Source: Gracilaria caudata (lineage: Eukaryota; Rhodophyta; Florideophyceae; Gracilariales; Gracilariaceae). Taken from it: 14,347 nucleotides of DNA. Below, piece by piece: positions 1 through 7,025 of this stretch. The stretch's first letter is position 1, and the number at the start of each line of letters is the position of its first letter. The position numbers and the translations under genes are program-made. Location of the stretch: the NCBI GenBank assembly GCA_030374735.1, contig JASCIV010000655.1:600-14946 (forward strand). The letters are read 5' to 3'. The notes under the pieces were generated by a model that was not told where the DNA came from, made no database searches, and saw only the letters and a program-made list of their open reading frames with translations.

Positions 1-458
1 CTCACATATTGCGAAATCACCCTACTGTTGTGTAGGAATACCAGGTGGTAACCCCCCGGATCGTGTTTTTTTCGAAGAAAAAAACGCTACGGAAGCCCAG
101 GTGCGCACGGGAGGGAGAGCCAAAGTGAAAAACTTTCTAAATTTTGAACTCTCCCCGTCCCACGCACCAGTGCGCTCGGCTCGGGTTGCACCCACCGTGT
201 GTGCGTGTAGATAGATAGTAAGCATGAAGAATATCCCTCGGATTTTGGCTCAATCCTATTTTTCTCTTTTTGGTGAAAGATAGAAGAGGCCACAAAAGCC
301 ATCCCAGCTGCACCACCTTATTGGCCGTTGCATCTTCATTCATATCTCGCATTTCATTCGTATCTGTCACCTCGCAGGTCTGTTCTGCAGAGGTCTTCAG
401 ATTTGGTCATACAATCTTCCGTCGGTGATCTTTGCTCCGCACGGAAGTATGGTTTACA
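1..458. other. No supported gene; 5' flank of the first gene
   Basis: I see no convincing coding region here. Open frames on the minus strand begin at non-ATG codons, overlap each other and show no recognisable motif. A short A/T hairpin lies at 65-85. An inverted CCAAT box (ATTGG) lies at about 319-323, roughly 140 bp before the next gene's ATG, and could belong to its promoter. A minus-strand gene entering from the left edge cannot be excluded. Confidence 0.4.
65..85. repeat. Short perfect hairpin, 9-bp arms, 3-nt loop
   Basis: The sequence reads GTTTTTTTC, then GAA, then GAAAAAAAC, a perfect inverted repeat with 9-bp arms. It resembles an A/T-rich terminator-like hairpin, but in a eukaryotic nuclear region it has no assigned role. 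It may be a chance result of facing homopolymer runs. Confidence 0.4.
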
Positions 459-1499
459 ATGTGCTTGCCAACACAATTCGATTTGTCGATGTCCGCATGT
501 CGTCGTTCGCCAAGCTTTGTACGTACGGCCTTTTCACAGCCACTGCCATGCTGCCTTCGGTCATTGAGTTTATCGCCTAAGTCCCTGCAATGTCCGCGTC
601 TCACTCGCATAAAATGCTCCCCTCCTAGCCGTCATATCAAGCGGGTACGGATGGTAGCTTCAAGTTCACAACCAGAAGGTGATAAATCTGAAGGTGATAA
701 ATCTGAAGGTGGTGAATCAGAAGGTGATAAATCAGAAGGTGATAAGTCAGAAGGAAACCCAGAGCAGCTAATCGAAGCATCTTCACAAGAACAGCAGCAA
801 CCGCAAGCAGAAGAACCGCGACAAGACGAGGTCGAAGAAGAGGACGAGGAAGATGCATCATACGAAGATTACGAAGCTCTTTTAGAAGAAAACGAGAAGC
901 CCCTATGGGACACATTAGACGTTTCAAAAGCACTGCAACCTTTAACTGAAGAAGAGAAAAAACGTCTCCGAACAAAGCTTCCCAAACAACTCGCAAACTT
1001 TCTCATACGTCGCGCCGACGCCGCAGTCCGTCTTCGAAACACCAAACCAGGAGATTCCTCTTTCCTCGGAAGGTTTCTCGGCGATCTCCCACCCGATAAA
1101 ATAGAATGGGATGATCCAGCAAATGCAGAATTTCGTGATTATGTGTATGAAACAACCACTGGGCCACCGTCGTATCGACAAAAGGGAAGTTCGTTATTTG
1201 GTGGTGGAGACGGTTTACCAGATATGGAGGACTTGCCCGATGTGGAGGACGCGGTTGAACCATCGAATGGCTTGCGATTTCCGAAAAAGGTTATGAGTAT
1301 GTTTGTTGGAAATGTGGGTGGTGTTGATGAGCAAGCTGCCAAAGTAGGATACACTCTCCTTGCTCTGTTCGTGCTTCTCATTTCCGCCAAGATTCTCTTC
1401 GCGTTCATTTCTTTCTTTCTGTCGTTCACATTTTCGTTCCTAGCAATATTTGCTCTGAGCGCTGGTATCTTCGTAGTTTTCTACTTGTTCCGTTTCTGA
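459..1499 (+). CDS. Predicted plastid-targeted membrane protein of unknown function, C-terminal pair of helices
   Basis: I do not recognise the family. The 346-residue protein has several visible parts. Residues 1-66 form a basic, Ser/Arg/Pro-rich leader resembling a plastid transit peptide. Residues 73-99 are an EGDKS pentapeptide repeat. Residues 105-147 are Gln/Glu-rich and strongly acidic. Residues 149-275 form a soluble region that looks folded (WDTLDVSKALQPLTEEEKKR near its start). Residues about 296-318 and 320-343 are two very hydrophobic, Phe-rich helices, and the protein ends FYLFRF. This suggests a membrane-anchored plastid protein with its bulk in the stroma or cytosol. I chose ATG 459 because it is the first in-frame ATG and has A at -3. 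ATG 489 gives a cleaner transit peptide (MSACRRSPSF) but has a weaker context. The neighbouring gene converges on it 94 bp away. Targeting is inferred; the ORF itself is well supported. Confidence 0.75.
   Translation: MCLPTQFDLSMSACRRSPSFVRTAFSQPLPCCLRSLSLSPKSLQCPRLTRIKCSPPSRHIKRVRMVASSSQPEGDKSEGDKSEGGESEGDKSEGDKSEGNPEQLIEASSQEQQQPQAEEPRQDEVEEEDEEDASYEDYEALLEENEKPLWDTLDVSKALQPLTEEEKKRLRTKLPKQLANFLIRRADAAVRLRNTKPGDSSFLGRFLGDLPPDKIEWDDPANAEFRDYVYETTTGPPSYRQKGSSLFGGGDGLPDMEDLPDVEDAVEPSNGLRFPKKVMSMFVGNVGGVDEQAAKVGYTLLALFVLLISAKILFAFISFFLSFTFSFLAIFALSAGIFVVFYLFRF
675..749 (+). repeat. 15-bp tandem repeat, five copies, inside coding sequence
   Basis: Five tandem units of the type GAAGGTGATAAATCT encode EGDKS pentapeptides; the third unit reads EGGES. 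The units are almost identical at DNA level, with some silent or near-silent differences (TCT or TCA, AAA or AAG). The array is therefore young and a candidate for length variation. It makes a charged, probably disordered linker after the presumed transit peptide. Confidence 0.85.
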
Positions 1500-1593
1500 G
1501 CAGCAATGTTCCGTCATGCCGTCAACAATTGCGCAGTGCACGTTTATGCGCATAAAAGCATGACGTCCGGAGGATGCATTTGCCCACGCATGT

Positions 1594-2607
1594 TTATTCA
1601 ATTCTTAACTTATTTAAGGCAGCCAGCAAGTTCGGCACAGTCTCACTAGCCCAGAAACATTCACTCTGTCTACCCTCCATAAAGATAGCCCTTATGCAAT
1701 ACTTGCCAGGAGAGGGCTGTCCAAGTGCTTGGGTCCATACTAGCTTAGATTCATGTTCGACAGAGCAATCCAGCCCCGCCCTTGCAACCCTCATATTGAA
1801 CATGCCATCACCACTCCTCCTTACAGCCGGCTTCTTGATGGGAGGGTCCTCTTCACCGCGTCCAATGCGATCCATCCTCTTCTGCAACGAAAGGCAAAGA
1901 CGTTTGAAGTGACGAATTTCGTCGTAACCAAGAGCAACAAGCCACTGATCATTTCCAACCATCGCACAGAAACTCTTCGGTGCCTCCGGATCAAAGCCAA
2001 CCCGAAAGCCAACACCCGATTGAATAAACTTCTGTCGAACACCCGGCCCGGGCGGGACGTCACCCTTCACCTCAATGAGCGAGCAGCCATGCATGTCGCA
2101 CTCAATGCGGAACCGCAAGTTGCGCTCATTCTCCGGCAAATCGTCACTAGCCTCGAGCACCTGCCACCCGGCGGTAGACTCGTACCCAAAATTCTTCGGA
2201 TCCATGTAAGGCTCATCCGAAGCCGCAGAAGCATCGTCGTCCGAAACAACGGGCGGGGCGGCAGCTGAACTATCCACGGCGGCGCTGGCTGGCGGCGGAT
2301 CGGCTACCGGCGGCATGCCGGCGTCCGCACGCAACTTGGCGGTGATAGCGGAGATCTGAGAAGCCATCTTCATCAAAGCTTCATTAGTTCGCTCCGCCTG
2401 TTCGCGACGACTCTCAGAGATATCCTCCAACTGTCGACGCAATGTCTCTCCTTCCGCCACCGCCGCTTCAACCGGATCCACAGACGAACAGCAGCTCCAG
2501 CGCACGCGCGTCGACCGCGCGGCAAGCCGTACAGACTGACAAAGGGCGGGCGTTACATACCGCGAGCGCGAGGTGATGGGAGCGGGCGGTAAGAACGCGT
2601 TCGCCAT
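1594..2607 (-). CDS. DUF1818 family protein, predicted plastid-targeted
   Basis: The 337-residue protein has a C-terminal region (about 192-335) that matches my knowledge of DUF1818, a small cyanobacterial and plastid-lineage family of unknown biochemical role. Key stretches are SGVGFRVGFDPEAPKSFCAMVG, broken in the middle by NDQWLVAL, and near the end the CFWASETVPNLLAAL segment. Compared with the usual roughly 120-residue cyanobacterial form, this one has a probable insertion at about 250-275 and a long N-terminal extension. That extension contains a transit-like leader (1-42), a possible coiled coil (48-95), an Ala/Pro/Asp linker and an extra conserved-looking segment (139-182). ATG 2607 was chosen because the frame further upstream lacks ATG, the context is good (A at -3, G at +4), and MANAF carries the early Phe typical of red algal plastid transit peptides. 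It diverges from the HEAT-repeat gene. Family call fairly sure; function unknown. Confidence 0.8.
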   Translation of the reverse strand: MANAFLPPAPITSRSRYVTPALCQSVRLAARSTRVRWSCCSSVDPVEAAVAEGETLRRQLEDISESRREQAERTNEALMKMASQISAITAKLRADAGMPPVADPPPASAAVDSSAAAPPVVSDDDASAASDEPYMDPKNFGYESTAGWQVLEASDDLPENERNLRFRIECDMHGCSLIEVKGDVPPGPGVRQKFIQSGVGFRVGFDPEAPKSFCAMVGNDQWLVALGYDEIRHFKRLCLSLQKRMDRIGRGEEDPPIKKPAVRRSGDGMFNMRVARAGLDCSVEHESKLVWTQALGQPSPGKYCIRAIFMEGRQSECFWASETVPNLLAALNKLRIE

Positions 2608-2877
2608 GTTGACTCGTAAGCGGAGGAACAAAGATACAATAGACCTGTACTCGATTGGCGTCGCCAATCGAGTACAGGTCTATTTGGCGACCGTGCTCGG
2701 ACGGCTTTTGCAGGAGACGCCTTCGCGATGAGCGTGATCCAATCTCGTCGCGTGTTTCACGCACTGGTGCCAACCTGTGTGGCATGGCACCGGCGCAACG
2801 ACGCAACTGCCGCCGATAATCACTACTGTACCCGCATCTCGCGCTCTGAACCCATCTCCCAGCCCACGGCTCTCGCC
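2608..2877. promoter_or_regulatory. Divergent intergenic region, presumed bidirectional promoter
   Basis: This 270-bp interval separates the ATGs of two divergent genes (DUF1818 on minus, HEAT-repeat on plus) and must contain both promoters. It holds a perfect 47-bp palindrome whose two arms each carry a CCAAT box pointing outward (CCAAT on plus at 2664-2668, on minus at 2654-2658). CCAAT boxes are known NF-Y sites in eukaryotes. Their use here is inference. If the plus gene starts at the in-frame ATG 2728, the palindrome centre lies 54 and 67 bp from the two starts. Confidence 0.55.
2638..2684. repeat. Perfect 47-bp palindrome (23-bp arms around one base)
   Basis: Arm 2638-2660 is the exact reverse complement of 2662-2684, around the single base T2661. 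The left arm core is AGACCTGTACTCGATTGGCG. The match stops at 2637/2685. Such a long perfect inverted repeat with essentially no loop is unlikely by chance. It could form a cruciform or present duplicated binding sites symmetrically to the two divergent genes. It lies outside both predicted coding regions. Confidence 0.95.
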
Positions 2878-3699
2878 ATGGCGAAAGTACCGCTCTTCAT
2901 CCCCGCGCTCCCCGTTCGCTCCCGTGCCTTCCCCGCACGCGCAACGGCGCCGCTGCGACGGCGAGCCCCACCGCTCTGCTCTGCCGTCCCCCCACCGCCC
3001 GCCCCTGACGTCGAGAACCTGTTCTCCCGCCTCAAACACGTCAACAAGAACCTGCGCAAAAAGGCTTCAGCTGAGCTAGCAGACATCGCTACAGAGCCCA
3101 TCATCGCACGCCTCGTATCGCTCCTCGATGTCGAAGATGTCTCTCATCGCCGTACAGCAGTGCAAGCCCTTGCCATGACCGGCACACCAGCGCTACCACC
3201 AGTTCTCGCCCAGCTGAAGTCCACGGAGAATCCCACCGTACGTGCGTCCTGCTCAAAGGTCATTGCCGGCGTTGCACTATTTTTCCCCGATCTGCGCGAG
3301 AATTTTTCCACCGATGCTCTCGATGCATTGCAATCTGCCTTACAAACCGCAGACCCAGTTACCAAACTGGCTACCGTGGGTTGTTTGGGCACACTTGGCA
3401 GTGATCAGAAGCAGAGAGATCAACTCATTGCACGCGGAAGTCAAAGAGCTCTTCAAATTCTGCTCTCCGTGTGTACCCCAGAAGCAGATATAGCTGTGGC
3501 CGCTGCAGCCGTGGGAGCTCTCGCCCAAATCGCACAGAACGGATCCCCGGAGCAGAAAGAAGCCATCATTTCTCATCTTCAGAGTCTAACTGACTCTTCT
3601 GGTTTTGATGACCAGTCCGGCGCAAATTACGTTCAAGAAATAGCCATATCTCATCTAGAACAGTTGGAAGGCGCTCCAATCGCTTCAAATCCCAAGTAA
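2878..3699 (+). CDS. HEAT-repeat protein of the NblB/CpcE-like family, predicted plastid-targeted
   Basis: The 273-residue protein has an Arg/Pro/Ala-rich leader (1-44, beginning MAKVPLFIPALPVRSRAF) that looks like a plastid transit peptide. It is followed by about five helical repeats: 46-70 (VENLFSRLKHVNKNLRKKAS), 73-100, 103-133, 145-173 and 186-220. The repeat register and the phrases LLDVEDVSHRRTAVQAL and NPTVRASCSKVIAGVALFFP resemble cyanobacterial NblB-like proteins and the related CpcE/F bilin-lyase group. These act in phycobilisome degradation or bilin attachment and detachment. The exact role, NblB-like tetrapyrrole or phycobilisome turnover versus a lyase-type activity, cannot be settled from sequence alone. 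I prefer ATG 2878 because of its strong context (GCCATGG) and transit peptide. An in-frame ATG at 2728 would add 50 residues. It diverges from DUF1818 and converges on the release factor gene with only 21 bp between stops. Confidence 0.75.
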   Translation: MAKVPLFIPALPVRSRAFPARATAPLRRRAPPLCSAVPPPPAPDVENLFSRLKHVNKNLRKKASAELADIATEPIIARLVSLLDVEDVSHRRTAVQALAMTGTPALPPVLAQLKSTENPTVRASCSKVIAGVALFFPDLRENFSTDALDALQSALQTADPVTKLATVGCLGTLGSDQKQRDQLIARGSQRALQILLSVCTPEADIAVAAAAVGALAQIAQNGSPEQKEAIISHLQSLTDSSGFDDQSGANYVQEIAISHLEQLEGAPIASNPK

Positions 3700-3720
3700 A
3701 ACACCCCCAACACCAACCGT

Positions 3721-5136
3721 TCAAACCACATCCGGTTTGATTGCAAATCTGTCACCTAACTCCTCTGACATGGTATTTCTCACCTTCTTTGCTTCTTCAA
3801 TTAGCGAGTACAAAGTCTCAAGCTCTCGCGCTCTAGAGACGCCCCCAATTAAGCGCTCCAGTTCTATGCCGCCCTCCAGAACATTGTCTAGACCCACACT
3901 CTTGTCTCCGACTATATCTTTTGCTGACGGTATAATATCCAGCAACCCCGATGAGGGCACAATACGATGGTCCGTTACTCTACGCTGCTGATAGTTGTAT
4001 GTTCGTATCCTATCACTTCGTTCGCCAATCGTACTCCCCAGTTGCGCCCTACGCTCGCCAACCTTTTTCGCAGCCTCTTCTGCGGCCAGCTTTGCCGCCA
4101 GCCGAGCCGCCAAAGCTTCCAACGCAATCGCTTTGTTCCGATGTTGAGAACGGTCCTCTTGGCTGGTTGCTATCAATCCTGTTGGAATATGTGTTGCACG
4201 CACTGCAGACTCTGTCTTGTTCACATGTTGGCCCCCAGCTCCACTTGCTCGGTAAACGTCAAACTTGACGTCACTTTCTTGCAAGACAAATCGTTTGGCC
4301 AATTTGGCATCATCATGTAACACAGCCACACTCGCCGTGCTCGTATGAACCCTACCACTAGTCTCTGTGGCCGGCACCCTTTGCACCCGATGTACCCCGG
4401 CCTCGAGGCGCACGGTTTCGTACACAAGAGGCCCGGAAATTCGCAGAATCAACTCACGCAATCCCCCTAGGGATGTGATTGATTGGGACAGAATTCTTGA
4501 CTTCCATCTCTTGCGTGCCGCAAACTTTTCATACATTTCGAACAGATCTGAAACGAACAGGGCGGCTTCATCCCCGCCTGCGCCCGCCCTTATTTCCACT
4601 ATAGCGCTACTCGTTGCAGATTGAGGAGCGGAATGCGATCGAGCTGGTTCCGCATCCTCATTGCACGCTTGTTGGAGCAGATGTGATATTATTTGTGTTG
4701 CAAACTGACGTCTCTCTGCTTGTAACATCTGAATCTCCTCGAGGGCAAGCTGTCGCATCTCTGAATCAGAACCATGATCGCTCTCTTTCAAAATTTGAAA
4801 GGCGTCTCGAACTTGAATTTGAAGCTTATCCAAGGACTCTGTCAATGATGCGACTGGAGTGAGCGCTTGTAGATGGGATTGATGTGTTGCATCGAAAGAC
4901 TTACCGCTTCTCTGCCTGGCGATGCGTTCATGTTCGGATTTTGTTCGTACAACGAGTGGGACCAGATGGGAAAAAAGTTTATCAACGTCCTCGCCACTGA
5001 GCGCGCATATTGGGGAATCTGAGGTGGACAAAAAGGAGCGATACCTGGAACGAGTTGTCCAATTAATGAAACCATGTGGTCTTGCGGTGCCTGTAAATCG
5101 CAATAGGCCGCCTCGAACTCCACTGACGATCAACAT
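3721..5136 (-). CDS. Peptide chain release factor 1 (RF1 type), organellar, probably mitochondrial
   Basis: Class I release factor that reads UAA/UAG in the ribosomal A site and triggers peptide release. In the 471-residue protein the PCRF-domain signature RAGAGGDEAALFV starts at about 183. The RF1-specific codon-reading tripeptide PAT lies at 255-257, within HRVQRVPATETSGRVHTS. The catalytic GGQ is at 301-303 (RASGAGGQHVNKTESAVR), followed by SQEDRSQHRNKA and RIRTYNYQQRRVTDHRI. PAT rather than SPF identifies RF1 and not RF2. Bacterial RF1 is about 360 residues; here there is an N-terminal extension and roughly 40 extra residues at the C-terminus after the usual end. The first 37 residues contain several Arg, no acidic residue and no early Phe, which points to mitochondria more than plastid. 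The in-frame codons before ATG 5136 contain no ATG. It ends 21 bp from the HEAT gene's stop. Confidence 0.93.
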   Translation of the reverse strand: MLIVSGVRGGLLRFTGTARPHGFINWTTRSRYRSFLSTSDSPICALSGEDVDKLFSHLVPLVVRTKSEHERIARQRSGKSFDATHQSHLQALTPVASLTESLDKLQIQVRDAFQILKESDHGSDSEMRQLALEEIQMLQAERRQFATQIISHLLQQACNEDAEPARSHSAPQSATSSAIVEIRAGAGGDEAALFVSDLFEMYEKFAARKRWKSRILSQSITSLGGLRELILRISGPLVYETVRLEAGVHRVQRVPATETSGRVHTSTASVAVLHDDAKLAKRFVLQESDVKFDVYRASGAGGQHVNKTESAVRATHIPTGLIATSQEDRSQHRNKAIALEALAARLAAKLAAEEAAKKVGERRAQLGSTIGERSDRIRTYNYQQRRVTDHRIVPSSGLLDIIPSAKDIVGDKSVGLDNVLEGGIELERLIGGVSRARELETLYSLIEEAKKVRNTMSEELGDRFAIKPDVV

Positions 5137-5844
5137 GACGAGAGACAATAGCTGTTCTGCTGAAGCGAATTAATTCCCATAGCAATCCGCAAGAGTGTCC
5201 GGCTAACATCGATAGCATGTTAGGCTAATGATGATAGTCACTGCCAACGGGTTCCGCTGTCCGATGCTGCGGCGCTGTACTCGGCATCCGATGGAATATT
5301 GAACTAAATCTACGAGGTATCATGCATGGCAACTTGTGCCGCACAAGTGCTCAAAAAAAAGTTTTAATACGAAGGTAGAACACCACCATATCTCAACTTG
5401 AGATTCTCTATCAGGTTGATAATTATACAATACAAGGGTACTTTAGCTCGTCAAAATCGTATCCGTCGTAGTTATACGAATCTTGAATATAATCCCTGCC
5501 GCTTAAGTTGCATACTTTCGAAGAAGGGCAAAGGTATCAGGTTCAAATGATGGTCTCAGCTCTGCTTAGCAACGGAACTGAGTGGAATTGATAGCGACAT
5601 TACAAGAAAGTAAGAACACACCAAATGCTGTTGCGACTGTCATGATCGACTCACTTCGGCATGTGCATTTGGCTCCGTCACAACGGCAAGGTACAGCATG
5701 AGGTAGGTTGCAGAAACAAGGTAGACTCCTATTCCAACTCTGAGAGATTGTGCAAGACAAAGCTGAATGTGGGCCAACGAATATCACGTGCAAAACTGAT
5801 CGGCAGTTGACAGAATCACTGGGCTAAACAAGGGGACAAGGAGA
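5137..5844. other. Intergenic region between RF1 and ZIP genes
   Basis: About 700 bp with no supported gene. It must contain the RF1 promoter on the right of that gene and the 3' end of the ZIP transcript. A minus-strand open frame of 75 codons (5566-5793) has no recognisable domain and is probably noise. A small perfect inverted repeat at 5332-5348 is followed by a run of eight A. A sequence resembling a tRNA T-loop near 5540 has no acceptor or anticodon stem around it. Confidence 0.5.
5332..5348. repeat. 17-bp inverted repeat followed by an A run
   Basis: ACTTGTGC and GCACAAGT flank a single C and form a perfect 8-bp-arm palindrome. An A-run begins six bases downstream (GCTC lies in between). 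It lies about 200 bp upstream of the RF1 start codon, so it could be regulatory, but arms of this length can arise by chance. Confidence 0.4.
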
Positions 5845-6696
5845 CTATGTCCACAGAGCAAGTAGGCTCATCGCCCCAGCAGCCAGCACAAAAACAGCCA
5901 TGCTAGCCAGTGAATCGTCAGGGTTCAGGTCTGTATAGTGGTTCAACGACGCATAACGGAATTCATCTGCAAGAAGTTCTACCAATGCGACGTATATAAA
6001 CACCCCCGCCGAAAGTAGATTCAAAGCCGGCATGAGCAGAGCGCCCATATGGTCTGGTAACATACCGAGTAGTGCAATGCCACTGACGGCACCAACTGGC
6101 GCAACGCTTGCGAAGAAAATGCACATGTAAACAGAACGCCTCTGAAGTTTGGGGTCGCCGTCGGCCGAGGTCGTCAGAGCCGAGCCGAGGGCCAGTGCGG
6201 CAAAAAGCTTGTGCACCAGGATGGCGATTGAGAGTGCGGCGAATGAGGCGGCATCTAGCAAACTGACGCCAAGTGATACTCCTTCCAAAAAGGAATGGAA
6301 CGAGAGAGATGCGGCAAGAACGACGGCGACGGCAGGAGAACGAGCCTGCGAATGACCACCGTGCGAGTGAAGTGGAAGCGTCTTACCGTTGCTCGTTTGG
6401 ATGCGACGTGCAAGCATATCCAGCATGAACACAGCACAAACGCCAACCAAAGCAAACAAGCCACCGAGCGGATAACTTGTGGAAACATTCTCGGAAAGCG
6501 AGATCATGGCAGACGGTACGATATGTACAAGCGCGGCGGCAACCAGAAAGCCGGCGGAGAAGGCATTTCCATAACGCAAAAGGCGCACATTATGAGCAGG
6601 AGAGGCGAGCAAGACGGGCGCCAGAGAGCCAGAGAGCGCGAGCGCGAAGACTGAGAGAATGGTGAGACTGGCGGTACTGCAGCCGACGGCGGTCAT
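5845..6696 (-). CDS. ZIP family (SLC39-like) divalent metal transporter
   Basis: Transporter moving zinc, or a similar divalent cation, into the cytoplasm. The 283-residue protein has eight predicted transmembrane segments at about 9-31, 40-62, 78-96, 122-144, 151-174, 188-212, 217-240 and 262-281, the normal ZIP topology. TM4 carries the signature SLSFHSFLEGVSLGV (H134, S135, E138, G139). TM5 carries H162 and K163 in ILVHKLFAALALGSAL. The variable loop between TM3 and TM4 contains a short His-rich stretch (HSHGGHSQ, about 110-117), a typical metal-binding loop. The HSxxEG plus HK pattern and the TM7 phrase AGVFIYVALVELL are closest to the ZIP1/ZIP II and plant ZIP group. ATG 6696 is the first in-frame ATG. 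Substrate and membrane cannot be read from the sequence. It is divergent to the EVE-domain gene. Confidence 0.92.
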   Translation of the reverse strand: MTAVGCSTASLTILSVFALALSGSLAPVLLASPAHNVRLLRYGNAFSAGFLVAAALVHIVPSAMISLSENVSTSYPLGGLFALVGVCAVFMLDMLARRIQTSNGKTLPLHSHGGHSQARSPAVAVVLAASLSFHSFLEGVSLGVSLLDAASFAALSIAILVHKLFAALALGSALTTSADGDPKLQRRSVYMCIFFASVAPVGAVSGIALLGMLPDHMGALLMPALNLLSAGVFIYVALVELLADEFRYASLNHYTDLNPDDSLASMAVFVLAAGAMSLLALWT

Positions 6697-7025
6697 GACG
6701 AAGCAGGTGTGAAGCGGGAAGCAGAAGAGCGTACGAACGGTGCCTGGTCAGCGAAGGCACTGGTGGCGGCAGGTGCCGCGCTTCTGCCTTTTGTGGGCGG
6801 CGCTCGGTGCTAGGAAGCACCGCGCGTCCTCCCAGTCATCAGTGCAACAACGGCGCGTCACCCAATCGCAGCGCACCAAAGCGAAAATTCGCAGCCGTGC
6901 CGCTGATGTAGGAACACTGCACGTGCAAATGTGTGGCCCCCGCCAGCGAGGATTGCCACAATCTGTTCATTCCCGCCACGCAATGTGTTTCTCTCCCGTC
7001 TTCGCGCTTCCTCGAATGCACCCTC
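6697..7025. promoter_or_regulatory. Divergent intergenic region between ZIP and EVE genes
   Basis: This 329-bp interval lies between the start codons of two divergent genes and presumably contains both promoters. It has a CCAAT box at 6862-6866. Several open frames cross it but begin at non-ATG codons or lack motifs. I see no TATA box or clear repeat. Confidence 0.45.

Noticed and set aside
137..370. Minus-strand frame that might be a divergent first exon to the first gene
   Set aside because: It opens at GTG, has no motif, and no convincing splice donor continues it.
637..996. Minus-strand 119-codon frame with repeated LIYHLQIYHL pattern
   Set aside because: It is the antisense reading of the EGDKS tandem repeat in the first gene.
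1753..2268. 171-codon plus-strand open frame antisense to the DUF1818 gene
   Set aside because: It begins at a plausible ATG but has no motif and is a shadow of the well-supported minus-strand gene, whose high-GC codons suppress stops in this frame.
2664..2670. CCAATCG as a shared regulatory motif (also at 6862-6868)
   Set aside because: The same heptamer occurs inside coding sequence at 3676-3682 and 4025-4031, so its presence in two promoters is not specific evidence.
5530..5555. GGTTCAAATG resembling a tRNA T-loop
   Set aside because: Only a 4-bp stem can form around it, and no acceptor, D or anticodon arms are found at the right distances.
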